DNA of 64,000 nucleotides from Burkholderia cepacia GG4 (lineage in GTDB: Bacteria; Pseudomonadota; Gammaproteobacteria; Burkholderiales; Burkholderiaceae), in assembly GCF_000292915.1 (NCBI RefSeq), contig NC_018513.1, forward strand, positions 372,001 through 436,000, read 5' to 3'. Under the pieces are notes generated by a model, which saw only the letters and a program-made list of their open reading frames with translations, had not been told where the DNA came from and ran no database searches. A program made the position numbers and the translations under genes. Below, piece after piece: positions 18,398 to 26,261 of this stretch (position 1 is the stretch's first letter; every line of letters begins with the position of its first letter).

Positions 18398-19155
18398 TTC
18401 TGTCGCCCCGATCGTGTGCCCAGTCGGAGCGATTTTAACGAACGAATGCGCTGGTCGACATAGTGCGGACGACCGATATTCGGCAGATGGCCCGGCAGGT
18501 GGCCGGTAATCCATATCGTGCCGATGCCGAGGCGCTTGTAGCGCTTCAGATGGCTGCGGGTGTCTTCGACCAGGATCGCGTCGGCGAGGCGCGCATGCGC
18601 GGCGCGCAGCGTCCGGCGCAGCATCGTGTGGTCGGGCTTCGCGCGCCACGTGCGGCGATCGCGCATGTGCTCGATCGCGATCACGCGCTCGAACAGCCGC
18701 TCGATGCGCAGCTCGCGCAGCACCGCGCGCGCATAGTTCTCGGGCGCATTGGTCAGCACGAACTTGCGGCCCGGCAGCGCGGCGATGATGCGCGCGAGAC
18801 CGCGCTCGGCGCGCAGCATCGCGGGCAGGTCGGAAAACGTGTGGACGACCCGCAGGAAGTCGTTCGGATCGATCGGGTGATGGCGCGTGAGGCCGAGGAG
18901 CGCGGCGCCGTAGCGCTGCGTGTAGCCGGTGCGCAGCCGGTCGGCTTCGGCGCGCTCGACGTGGAGCGCGTCGATGATGTACTGCGTCATCGCGCGGTTG
19001 ATCTCCGGAAAGATCGCGTGCGATGCGTGGTGAAGTGTGTTGTCGAGATCGAACAGCCAGACGGGGGCGCCGGCGCGCGGCCGGCTGCGGGAGATGCGCC
19101 GGCGTCGCAGCGACGCCGGCAGGCCGGGGCTGGCTGGCTGGCGGCGCGCGCTCAA
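18364..19155 (-). CDS. HAD-family pyrimidine 5'-nucleotidase
   Basis: A HAD-superfamily phosphatase resembling pyrimidine 5'-nucleotidases. Motif I is [11 protein letters not shown], motif II is in [11 protein letters not shown], and motif III/IV is [10 protein letters not shown] followed by [11 protein letters not shown]. No ATG precedes motif I in frame. The best start is a TTG at 19155 whose last bases overlap the argB stop codon, giving 263 residues with an Arg-rich lead-in; a CTG further in is an alternative. Coupled to argB upstream and overlapping slmA downstream. Confidence 0.8.
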   Translation of the reverse strand: MSARRQPASPGLPASLRRRRISRSRPRAGAPVWLFDLDNTLHHASHAIFPEINRAMTQYIIDALHVERAEADRLRTGYTQRYGAALLGLTRHHPIDPNDFLRVVHTFSDLPAMLRAERGLARIIAALPGRKFVLTNAPENYARAVLRELRIERLFERVIAIEHMRDRRTWRAKPDHTMLRRTLRAAHARLADAILVEDTRSHLKRYKRLGIGTIWITGHLPGHLPNIGRPHYVDQRIRSLKSLRLGTRSGRQKCSRLTRRTKP

Positions 19156-19997
19156 TGCGAGCGGATCATCGTGCCGAACGGCTGCTCGGTCAGGATTTCC
19201 AGCAGCACCGAGTGTTCGATCCGGCCGTCGACGATGTGCACCGACTTCACGCCGCTCTTCGCCGCGTCGAGGGCCGACGCGATCTTCGGCAGCATGCCGC
19301 CCGAGATCGTGCCGTCCTCGAACAGCGCGTCGATCTCGCGCGCGGACAGGTCGGTCAGCAGGTTGCCGTCCTTGTCCATCACGCCGGGGATGTTGGTCAT
19401 CATCAGCAGCTTCTCGGCGTTCAGCACCGTCGCGAGCTTGCCGGCGACCAAGTCGGCGTTGATGTTGTACGACAGGCCGTCTTCGCCGAAGCCGATCGGC
19501 GAGATCACCGGGATGAACGCGTCGTCCTGCAGCGCCTTCACGACCGCCGGGTTGATCGCCTCGACTTCGCCGACCTGGCCGATGTCGATGTACTGGCCCG
19601 GGTTGTCGCGGTCCGGCATCAGCAGCTTGCGTGCGTGGATCAGGCCGCCGTCCTTGCCCGTCAGGCCCACCGCGTGGCCGCCGAAGTGGTTGATCAGCAT
19701 CACGATGTCCTGCTGCACTTCGCCGCCCAGCACCCACTCGACGACTTCCATCGTTTCTTCGTCGGTCACGCGCATGCCCTGGATGAAGGTGCCGGCCTTG
19801 CCGATCTTCTTCAGCGCGTGATCGATCTGCGGGCCACCGCCGTGGACGATCACCGGATTGATGCCGACCAGTTTCAGCAGGATCACGTCGCGCGCGAAGC
19901 CTTGCTTGAGCCGCTCTTCCGTCCACCCAATAGCGCCAGTGTCGTGATGTCCCGACCGAAATGTCCGCCTTTCGAAAAACCCGCCAAATCGGAACAC
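19152..19997 (-). pseudogene. argB: Acetylglutamate kinase, 5' end missing
   Basis: From residue 26 of this frame ([18 protein letters not shown], base 19922) to the stop the protein is a normal ArgB, which phosphorylates N-acetylglutamate in arginine synthesis. Normal Burkholderia ArgB has about 43 residues before this point, including the ATP-binding, catalytic-lysine motif VIKYGGNAM. They are absent here and replaced by 25 unrelated residues ([19 protein letters not shown]...) from adjacent foreign DNA. Without the lysine and glycine loop the product should be inactive. Either the strain needs another argB or arginine, or the sequence joins two pieces wrongly. Confidence 0.85.
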
Positions 19998-20126
19998 TGC
20001 GCATAGCGTCAGCTAGCCAAGTCCCTCGCCCCCTGCTTGCCCGGCGAACAGCAGTGTCCGACAGAAATTGGCCCGAGCACCGGCCATCGCTGCCGCCAAC
20101 GCTCCGGCCAACTTCGATCGCTCTGC
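19923..20126. other. Left half of a foreign segment next to argB, IS-end-like
   Basis: No gene. On the minus strand the stretch about 19930-20010 (around CGGGACATCACGACACTGG) reminds me of the terminal region of IS21-type elements, but I cannot verify this. It lies between the argB break and a fimbrial-gene fragment. Confidence 0.3.
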
Positions 20127-20485
20127 TTACAGATAGGTCAACTCGAGGGTCGCAGAGCCATCCAGCGCAACGCCGCCATTGGAAAGATCCAGCTCCGGCA
20201 GCTTGTTGATCGTCGGGGTGACGGTCAGATCAGCCGAGATGGTCTTGTATGCCCCGGGCGCCGTGTTGCCCGATTCCGAGAACGATTTGCGCGCCGAGCC
20301 GTTCGCCATCAATCCCGCGCCGTCGAGCACCCACGCGTCGGAGCCAGCGGGAGCCGCCACGACGTCCAGCGCATTGCTGTCGCCGACTGCTTTATTCAGA
20401 GCCAGCGTGTAGTAGCCCGCCTTCCCAAAGCCCAGGCCGAACTCACTGTCGTCACCCTTGCCACCGACGGCCGTACGCAGCCGTT
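20127..20485 (-). pseudogene. 3' fragment of a DUF1120-like fimbrial subunit gene
   Basis: About 115 codons encode the C-terminal half of a DUF1120-type fimbrial protein. The frame includes FGLGFGKAGYYTLALN and ISADLTVTPTINKLPELD, and closes with the typical VALDGSATLELTYL. There is no signal peptide or N-terminal half: at about 20485 the frame passes directly into DNA that on the other strand encodes a CWC protein end. It belongs to a different fimbrial type from the operon at 11-17 kb. Confidence 0.7.
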
Positions 20486-20612
20486 CGACTGCTGGTGCGC
20501 GTCGATGCCGGCCCTGCCCGGCGGCGCGCAGCCGGCAGCCGGCGCGCGCTGCCGGTGCCCGGAATGCCTCGCCGACGAGATCGCGCAGCGCATGGCCGGT
20601 GCGCCCGGCTGA
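20486..20612 (+). pseudogene. 3' stub of a cysteine-rich CWC family gene
   Basis: The last about 42 codons of a small cysteine-rich CWC protein: FDCWCASMPALPGG, then CRCPECLADEIAQRM. The N-terminal CxxC half that completes the putative metal site is missing, cut at the right edge of the foreign segment. In an intact chromosome this gene would read away from argB. Confidence 0.6.
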
Positions 20613-20723
20613 CGGCGCAGGCCCGTGCAACCGGACGAGATGCCGGCTCGCCCGCCCGGCCGTTCGTCGATTCCGATCCGGCCCCGGTAGAGGCGCCGGG
20701 CGCTAAACGGGTAAACTGCTCGG

Positions 20724-22130
20724 ATGCAACGAATCACCACCACCGGGCGCGTCAACCTCAGTCACCTGTTCTGGCTGCGCAATCTCGCGATCATCGGCCA
20801 GCTCGTGACGATCGGCGTCGTGCAGACCTATTTCGGCGTGCATCTGCCATTGCCGGCGATGCTGATGGTCATCGCGCTCGAAATCGTTTTCAACGCACTG
20901 ACCTGGGTGCGCGTGCTGCGCGCGCGGCCCGAGACCAATTTCGAGCTGCTCGGCCAGTTGTGGGTCGACCTCGGTGCGCTGTCGGCGCTGCTGTTCCTGT
21001 CGGGCGGCACGACCAACCCGTTCGTGTCGCTGTACCTGCCGTCGCTCGCGATCGCGGCGGCCGTGCTGCCGTGGCACCTGATGATCTGGCTCGCGGCGTT
21101 CGCGGTCGCGTGCTACGCGGCGCTCGGCTTCGATTCGGTGCCGCTCAACATGGATAACCCGGCGAACCTGTTCGACTACTACCGCACCGGGATGTGGGCG
21201 AACTTCATGGTCAGCGTCGGGCTGATCGCGTGGTTCGTGGCGCGCATGTCGAACGCGCTGCGCCAGCGCGATGCAGCGCTCGGCGAAGCGCAGGCGCACC
21301 TGCTGCGCGACGAGCGGGCGGTCGCGCTCGGCGTGCAGGCCGCCACCGTCGCGCACGAGATGGGCGCGCCGCTGTCGACGATCGCGATGCTCGCGGAGGA
21401 ACTGCGCGACGCGGCACGCGCCGATCCGGGGCTCGCGCGCTACGAGGCCGACCTGAAGGTGCTCGAGGAACAGATGACGCTTTGCACGTCGGCGCTGGCG
21501 CGCCTGCGCAGCCGGGCGAGCGCGCCGGCGAGCCGCCAGCCGGTGGATGACTGGCTCGACACCTTCGTCGAGCACTGGCGCCTGCGGCACCCGCACGTGC
21601 AGTTCGAGCTGCTCGGCGCACGACCGTCGGGCGTCGCGCTCGACGACACGGTCGCCGCCGGCCAGATCCTGACGATCCTGCTCGACAACGCCGCGCGGGC
21701 GAGCCCGCACCGCGTGACACTGGCCGCGAAGCTCGCGTACAACGAGCGGGCGGCCGACCAGATCGAATTCGAGGTAAGCGACGACGGCCCCGGGATTCCG
21801 GCCGCGTTGCGCGAATCGCTCGGCGCGATGCCGGTCGACAGCACGCAGGGCGGGCACGGGGTCGGCTTGTACCTTGCGTTCAGCGCGGCCGTGCGGCTCG
21901 GCGGCGAGATCGAGCTGTCCGATGTCATGCCGCGCGCGGCCGGCGGCAACGGGCGCGCCGGTGGCGGTGCGAATGGCCATGCCGCTGCTGCGTCGGGCCA
22001 GCGCGCAAGCGAACGCGCGGTGCTCACGCAGGACAGCCGCCCGGCCGGCGGCCCCGGCCGCGGCACGCGTGCCGTGCTGCGCCTGCCGGTGGCGCGCATC
22101 GCGGTGCCGGCGGCCTCAACCAACACGTAG
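20724..22130 (+). CDS. regB: RegB/PrrB-type redox sensor histidine kinase
   Basis: A 468-residue membrane histidine kinase. About six N-terminal transmembrane helices carry the quinone-site motif GGTTNPF (near residue 93). The phospho-accepting His211 is in HEMGAPLSTI. A cysteine at about residue 254 in LEEQMTLC sits where RegB has its redox-active cysteine. The ATPase domain has LLDNAARASP and DDGPGIP. A Gly/Ala-rich insertion before the last strand is unusual. In this family the kinase senses quinone/oxygen state and phosphorylates RegA, encoded 13 bases downstream. Confidence 0.87.
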   Translation: MQRITTTGRVNLSHLFWLRNLAIIGQLVTIGVVQTYFGVHLPLPAMLMVIALEIVFNALTWVRVLRARPETNFELLGQLWVDLGALSALLFLSGGTTNPFVSLYLPSLAIAAAVLPWHLMIWLAAFAVACYAALGFDSVPLNMDNPANLFDYYRTGMWANFMVSVGLIAWFVARMSNALRQRDAALGEAQAHLLRDERAVALGVQAATVAHEMGAPLSTIAMLAEELRDAARADPGLARYEADLKVLEEQMTLCTSALARLRSRASAPASRQPVDDWLDTFVEHWRLRHPHVQFELLGARPSGVALDDTVAAGQILTILLDNAARASPHRVTLAAKLAYNERAADQIEFEVSDDGPGIPAALRESLGAMPVDSTQGGHGVGLYLAFSAAVRLGGEIELSDVMPRAAGGNGRAGGGANGHAAAASGQRASERAVLTQDSRPAGGPGRGTRAVLRLPVARIAVPAASTNT

Positions 22131-22143
22131 ACGGAGAAACCAC

Positions 22144-22686
22144 ATGAGCGAGAACAATTTCCTGGTGATCGACGATAACGAGGTGTTCGCGGGTACGCTC
22201 GCGCGCGGCCTCGAGCGCCGCGGCTATGCGGTCCAGCAGGCGCACGACAAGGAGACGGCGCTGCGGCTCGCGGCCGGCGGCAAGTTCCAGTTCATCACCG
22301 TCGACCTGCATCTCGGCGAAGATTCGGGCCTGAGCCTGATCGCGCCGCTGTGCGACCTGCAGCCCGACGCGCGGATTCTCGTGCTGACCGGCTACGCGAG
22401 CATCGCGACGGCCGTGCAGGCCGTGAAGGACGGCGCCGACAACTATCTCGCGAAGCCCGCGAACATCGAGTCCATCCTGGCTGCGCTGCAGACCAATGCC
22501 AGCGAAGTGCAGGCAGACGAGGCGCTCGAGAATCCGGTCGTGCTGTCGGTCGACCGGCTCGAATGGGAGCACATCCAGCGCGTGCTGGCGGAGAACAACA
22601 ACAACATCTCGGCGACCGCGCGCGCGCTGAACATGCACCGCCGCACGCTGCAGCGCAAGCTCGCGAAGAAGCCGGTGCGCCAGTAA
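22144..22686 (+). CDS. regA: RegA/PrrA-type response regulator
   Basis: A 180-residue regulator: receiver domain with phospho-acceptor Asp54 (ITVDLHLGED) and a Fis-type helix-turn-helix at the C-terminus (ISATARALNMHRRTLQRKL). The conserved MHRRTLQRKLAK segment is a RegA signature. Start at 22144 follows GGAGAAACC. It is paired with the kinase upstream and likely controls respiratory or redox genes. Confidence 0.9.
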   Translation: MSENNFLVIDDNEVFAGTLARGLERRGYAVQQAHDKETALRLAAGGKFQFITVDLHLGEDSGLSLIAPLCDLQPDARILVLTGYASIATAVQAVKDGADNYLAKPANIESILAALQTNASEVQADEALENPVVLSVDRLEWEHIQRVLAENNNNISATARALNMHRRTLQRKLAKKPVRQ

Positions 22687-22696
22687 GCCGGGCGCG

Positions 22697-23059
22697 TTAT
22701 CCGCGCGGGCCCGGGGCCAGCGGCACGCGTGCGACGATCTCGCGTTTCAGCATGAGCGCGATCAGCGCCGAGTAGAAAATGTTGCCGAGCAGCGGCGCGA
22801 GCCCGCCGACCACGATGGCGGTGGCGACGGGCCACGGCTTTGCCGATGCGCAGCGCGCGACGAAGTGGATGCCGAGATAGATCGTCACGCCGGCGAGCGC
22901 CGTACCGGCCAGCGCGCCCAGCCAGGCGAGCGCAAACGCGAGGTTGTAGCGGGGCAGCGAATCCCGCCTGATACGCTGCATGAGCGAGCGGATGTCGGCA
23001 CGCGTCAGCGCGCGCAAGGCCGGTACGAATTGGCCGGCGATGGACGGATAGATGATCAT
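22697..23059 (-). CDS. Hypothetical inner-membrane protein
   Basis: A 120-residue protein with two or three hydrophobic helices (FALAWLGALAGTALAGVTIYLG, shown in part, and ATAIVVGGLAPLLGNIFYSA) and a basic N-terminal region (ALTRADIRSLMQRIRR). I do not recognise a family. The start at 23059 fits the onset of plausible protein sequence. It is convergent with regA, ten bases apart. Confidence 0.6.
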   Translation of the reverse strand: MIIYPSIAGQFVPALRALTRADIRSLMQRIRRDSLPRYNLAFALAWLGALAGTALAGVTIYLGIHFVARCASAKPWPVATAIVVGGLAPLLGNIFYSALIALMLKREIVARVPLAPGPRG

Positions 23060-23178
23060 CGGATGGCGGTGACGGCTCGGAGTCAGGGGAGTTCCGATTT
23101 TAGGGACGCTTCGGCCCGCTGGCCACCTGACGCATTCCGAATCGCAGATAGCTGCGCGGCATCGCGCAGCCATGAAAA

Positions 23179-23207
23179 AACGGGCGACCCCGACGAGGTC
23201 GCCCGTT
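23179..23207 (-). terminator. Terminator of hslVU
   Basis: An 11-bp perfect stem (AACGGGCGACC with GGTCGCCCGTT) is followed on the minus strand by a run of T, 22 bases past the hslU stop. Confidence 0.9.
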
Positions 23208-23229
23208 CGTTTGTCCGACGCCGCGCGCG

Positions 23230-24573
23230 TTACAGCACGTAGCGCGACAGGTCCTCGTCCTGCGACACTTCGCCGAGCGCACGGTCGACATACTTCGCGT
23301 CGATCGTCACGCGCTCGCCGGCGTGGTTGCCGGCCGAGAACGACACTTCCTCGAGCAGCTTCTCGATCACCGTGTACAGGCGGCGCGCACCGATGTTCTC
23401 GGTCTTCTCGTTGACCGAATACGCGATCTCGGCCAGGCGGCGGATGCCGTCGTCGGCGAACTCGAGCTGCACGTCTTCGGTCGCGAGCAGCGCCTGGTAC
23501 TGCTTGACGAGGCTCGCGTCGGTCGCGACCAGGATCGCCTCGAAGTCCTTCACCGACAGCGAGTCGAGCTCGACGCGGATCGGGAAGCGGCCCTGCAGTT
23601 CCGGAATCAGGTCGCTCGGCTTCGCGAGGTGGAACGCGCCGCTCGCGATGAACAGGATGTGATCGGTCTTCACCATCCCGTACTTCGTGTTGATCGTCGT
23701 GCCTTCGACGAGCGGCAGCAGGTCGCGCTGCACGCCCTGGCGCGACACTTCGCCGCCGCTGCCTTCGTTGTTGCGCGACGTGATCTTGTCGATCTCGTCG
23801 AGGAACACGATGCCGTTCTGCTCGACGTTCTGCACGGCCTTCGCCTTCACTTCCTCGTCGTTGAGCATCTTCGCCGCTTCCTCGTCGGTCAGCAGCTTCA
23901 GCGCTTCCTTGATCTTCACCTTGCGGCGCTGCTTCTTGCCGCTGCCGAGGTTCGAGAACATCGAGCGGATCTGCTCGGTCATCTCTTCCATCCCGGGCGG
24001 CGCCATGATGTCCATGCCGGCCGACGGCTGCTCGATATCGAGCTCGACTTCCTTGTCGTCGAGCTGGCCTTCGCGCAGGCGCTTGCGGAAGGTCTGGCGC
24101 GTCGCGTTGTTGTCGTCGTTCGCGTGTTCGGCATTGCCGCCGAAGCCGACCGCGCGCGGCTGCGGCAGCAGGATGTCGAGGATGCGGTCTTCCGCCTGGT
24201 CGGTCGCCTTGCTGCGCACCTTGCGCATCTCGGTTTCGCGCGTCTGCTTGACCGAGATCTCGATCAGGTCGCGCACGATGCTGTCGACGTCGCGGCCGAC
24301 GTAGCCGACTTCGGTGAACTTGGTCGCTTCGATCTTGATGAACGGCGCGTCGGCGAGCTTCGCGAGGCGGCGCGCGATTTCGGTCTTGCCGACGCCCGTC
24401 GGCCCGATCATCAGGATGTTCTTCGGTGTGATTTCCTGGCGCAGCGGGTCGGCGACCTGCTGGCGGCGCCAGCGGTTGCGCAGCGCGACCGCGACGGCCT
24501 TCTTCGCCTTGTCCTGGCCGATGATGTGCTTGTCGAGTTCCGAGACGATCTCGGCAGGGGTCATGGTGCTCAT
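23230..24573 (-). CDS. hslU: ATP-dependent protease ATPase subunit HslU (ClpY)
   Basis: HslU, 447 residues, the AAA+ unfoldase that feeds proteins to HslV. Walker [10 protein letters not shown], Walker [11 protein letters not shown] and the C-terminal tail EDLSRYVL that docks into and activates HslV are present; the I domain lies between. Start at 24573 follows AAGGACC; the open frame upstream lies in hslV. It is ten bases downstream of hslV. Confidence 0.97.
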   Translation of the reverse strand: MSTMTPAEIVSELDKHIIGQDKAKKAVAVALRNRWRRQQVADPLRQEITPKNILMIGPTGVGKTEIARRLAKLADAPFIKIEATKFTEVGYVGRDVDSIVRDLIEISVKQTRETEMRKVRSKATDQAEDRILDILLPQPRAVGFGGNAEHANDDNNATRQTFRKRLREGQLDDKEVELDIEQPSAGMDIMAPPGMEEMTEQIRSMFSNLGSGKKQRRKVKIKEALKLLTDEEAAKMLNDEEVKAKAVQNVEQNGIVFLDEIDKITSRNNEGSGGEVSRQGVQRDLLPLVEGTTINTKYGMVKTDHILFIASGAFHLAKPSDLIPELQGRFPIRVELDSLSVKDFEAILVATDASLVKQYQALLATEDVQLEFADDGIRRLAEIAYSVNEKTENIGARRLYTVIEKLLEEVSFSAGNHAGERVTIDAKYVDRALGEVSQDEDLSRYVL

Positions 24574-24583
24574 GGTGCGGTCC

Positions 24584-25120
24584 TTACTCGATCGTTTCGA
24601 TGATGCGGTTGTGGTTCGTGTAGATGCACATGTCGCCGGCGATCTCGAGCGACTTCTCGACGATCTCGCGCGGCGACAGCTCGGTGTTCTCGGCGAGCGC
24701 GCGGGCCGCGGCCTGCGCGTACGCACCGCCCGAGCCGATCGCGCAGATGCCGCCTTCAGGATCGAGCACGTCGCCGTTGCCGGTGATCACGAGCGTGGTG
24801 GTCGCATCGGCCGTGATCAGCATCGCCTCGAGGCGGCGCAGCATCCGGTCGGTGCGCCAGTCCTTCGCGAGCTCGACGGCCGCGCGGGTCAGGTTGCCCT
24901 GGTGCTTCTCGAGCTTCGCCTCGAAGCGATCGAGCAGCGAGAACGCATCGGCGGTGCCGCCCGCGAATCCGACCAGTACCTGGTTGTTGTAGATCCGCCG
25001 CACTTTCCGCGCGCCACCCTTCATGACGATGTTGCCGAGTGTTACCTGGCCGTCGCCGCCGAGTGCGACCTTGTCGCCGCGCCGGACCGAAACGATGGTC
25101 GTGCCGTGAAATTGCTCCAT
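24584..25120 (-). CDS. hslV: ATP-dependent protease peptidase subunit HslV
   Basis: HslV, 178 residues, the proteasome-like threonine peptidase of the heat-shock HslVU complex. After removal of MEQFHG the catalytic threonine is exposed ([10 protein letters not shown]). GDGQVTLG and FAGGTADAF follow as in the family. It is co-transcribed with hslU; a candidate heat-shock promoter lies about 100 bases upstream. Confidence 0.97.
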   Translation of the reverse strand: MEQFHGTTIVSVRRGDKVALGGDGQVTLGNIVMKGGARKVRRIYNNQVLVGFAGGTADAFSLLDRFEAKLEKHQGNLTRAAVELAKDWRTDRMLRRLEAMLITADATTTLVITGNGDVLDPEGGICAIGSGGAYAQAAARALAENTELSPREIVEKSLEIAGDMCIYTNHNRIIETIE

Positions 25121-25218
25121 CTGCGTTCCTTGAGAAAAACGGGGAAGAGTCGGGCGGCGCGGGGCGCCGCCGCATGAATCGCAGTGCGCCGGGGAGCGGC
25201 CCGGCGCGCGTCCGTTTC

Positions 25219-25247
25219 ATTTTAGGGCGGGCGCCGGGATATCAAGA
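25219..25247 (-). promoter_or_regulatory. Candidate sigma-32 heat-shock promoter of hslVU
   Basis: On the minus strand CTTGAT (25246-25241) is followed after about 13 bases by CCCTAAAAT (25227-25219). This resembles the sigma-32 pattern CTTGAA...CCCCATnT. The family is heat-inducible in other bacteria; the match is by eye. Confidence 0.5.
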
Positions 25248-25292
25248 GGGGGGGGCAAATCGGCCAACCGGGAACCGGTGCCGGAAAAACAA

Positions 25293-25318
25293 AAAGCGCG
25301 CGGCAGGCCGCGCGCTTT
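25293..25318 (-). terminator. Terminator of dksA
   Basis: A 12-bp perfect stem (AAAGCGCGCGGC/GCCGCGCGCTTT) is followed on the minus strand by TTGTTTTT, 36 bases past the dksA stop. Confidence 0.88.
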
Positions 25319-25353
25319 CGGGAAGCAGCGTGTCGGAGCGGAACGCCGCTCGA

Positions 25354-25770
25354 TCAGTCGCCGAACAGCTTCTGGCGCAGCTCGCGGCGCTCTTGCGCCT
25401 CGAGCGACAGCGTGGCCGTCGGGCGCGCGAGCAGGCGCGGGATGCCGATCGGTTCGCCGGTTTCCTCGCACCAGCCATAATCGCCGGAATCGATGCGGGC
25501 GAGCGATTGCTGAACCTTCTTGAGGAGCTTGCGTTCGCGATCGCGCGTACGCAACTCGAGCGCGTGCTCTTCCTCGATCGTCGCGCGATCGGCGGGGTCG
25601 GGCACGATCACCGTCTCACGCAGGTTCTCGGTCGTCTGGCCTGCATTCTTGAGGATGTCCGCCTGCAACTGTTCGAGCCGATTTTTGAAGAAGGCGAGCT
25701 GATCCTCATTCATGTAATCCTTGTCGCTCATCTTCAGGATTTCGGCTTCGGTCAAGAGTTTCTTCGTCAT
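25354..25770 (-). CDS. dksA: RNA polymerase-binding transcription factor DksA
   Basis: DksA, 138 residues, binds the RNA polymerase secondary channel and potentiates ppGpp. The coiled-coil tip (DPADRATIEEEHALELRTRD) keeps the key acidic pair. The zinc-finger region has one cysteine (GWCEETGEPIG, then TATLSLEAQ where a CxxC is expected), so it is a zinc-independent form. I know this as common in alpha- and betaproteobacteria. Monocistronic, with its own terminator. Confidence 0.95.
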   Translation of the reverse strand: MTKKLLTEAEILKMSDKDYMNEDQLAFFKNRLEQLQADILKNAGQTTENLRETVIVPDPADRATIEEEHALELRTRDRERKLLKKVQQSLARIDSGDYGWCEETGEPIGIPRLLARPTATLSLEAQERRELRQKLFGD

Positions 25771-26261
25771 CTGCTTGCTTCTTCAATGTGCGGCAAATCA
25801 AGAGATATTGCCTGCACTTTGGGATTACCCGCAACCGCGCTTGCAATCATTTGCGATTTGCCGCCGCGGGGCCGAAAGCCTCTGGAAAACCGGTTCTCAA
25901 ATACCAGGATAGGCCTGGCGCGGATTTGCGCGCGCGGCGAACCGGTGCTGCGCGGCAGATCGCATCGGCCGCGGCCGGGTGGCGGATGAGCGATCCGGCG
26001 CGGTTGCGATGCCCGGGTATTGGTTCAGCAAGAACCGGACCTGTTATTACCGTACTCCAGCGGGCACGTATTGTAACTGAATCGCAAGCGGGCGCCGTAT
26101 CGGGTCGATCCCCGTCGGCTGCGCCAATATCTAGAAAATATAACGCGCAAATCGCGAAAAAGCGATGACGACGAAGCCCTGCCCGGAAAAGGCACCGCGC
26201 GACGGCCGCGGCCGCCCGCGAAGGCGGCCGCCCGGGCGGCGCACGGCGCCTGCCTGGACGC
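25771..26261. other. Gap upstream of dksA
   Basis: About 490 bases without a recognisable gene, less GC-rich around 26040-26165. It probably holds the dksA promoter and leader (for example TACAAT on the minus strand near 26070) and the 3' flank of the GTPase gene. No clear terminator stem was found. Confidence 0.4.
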
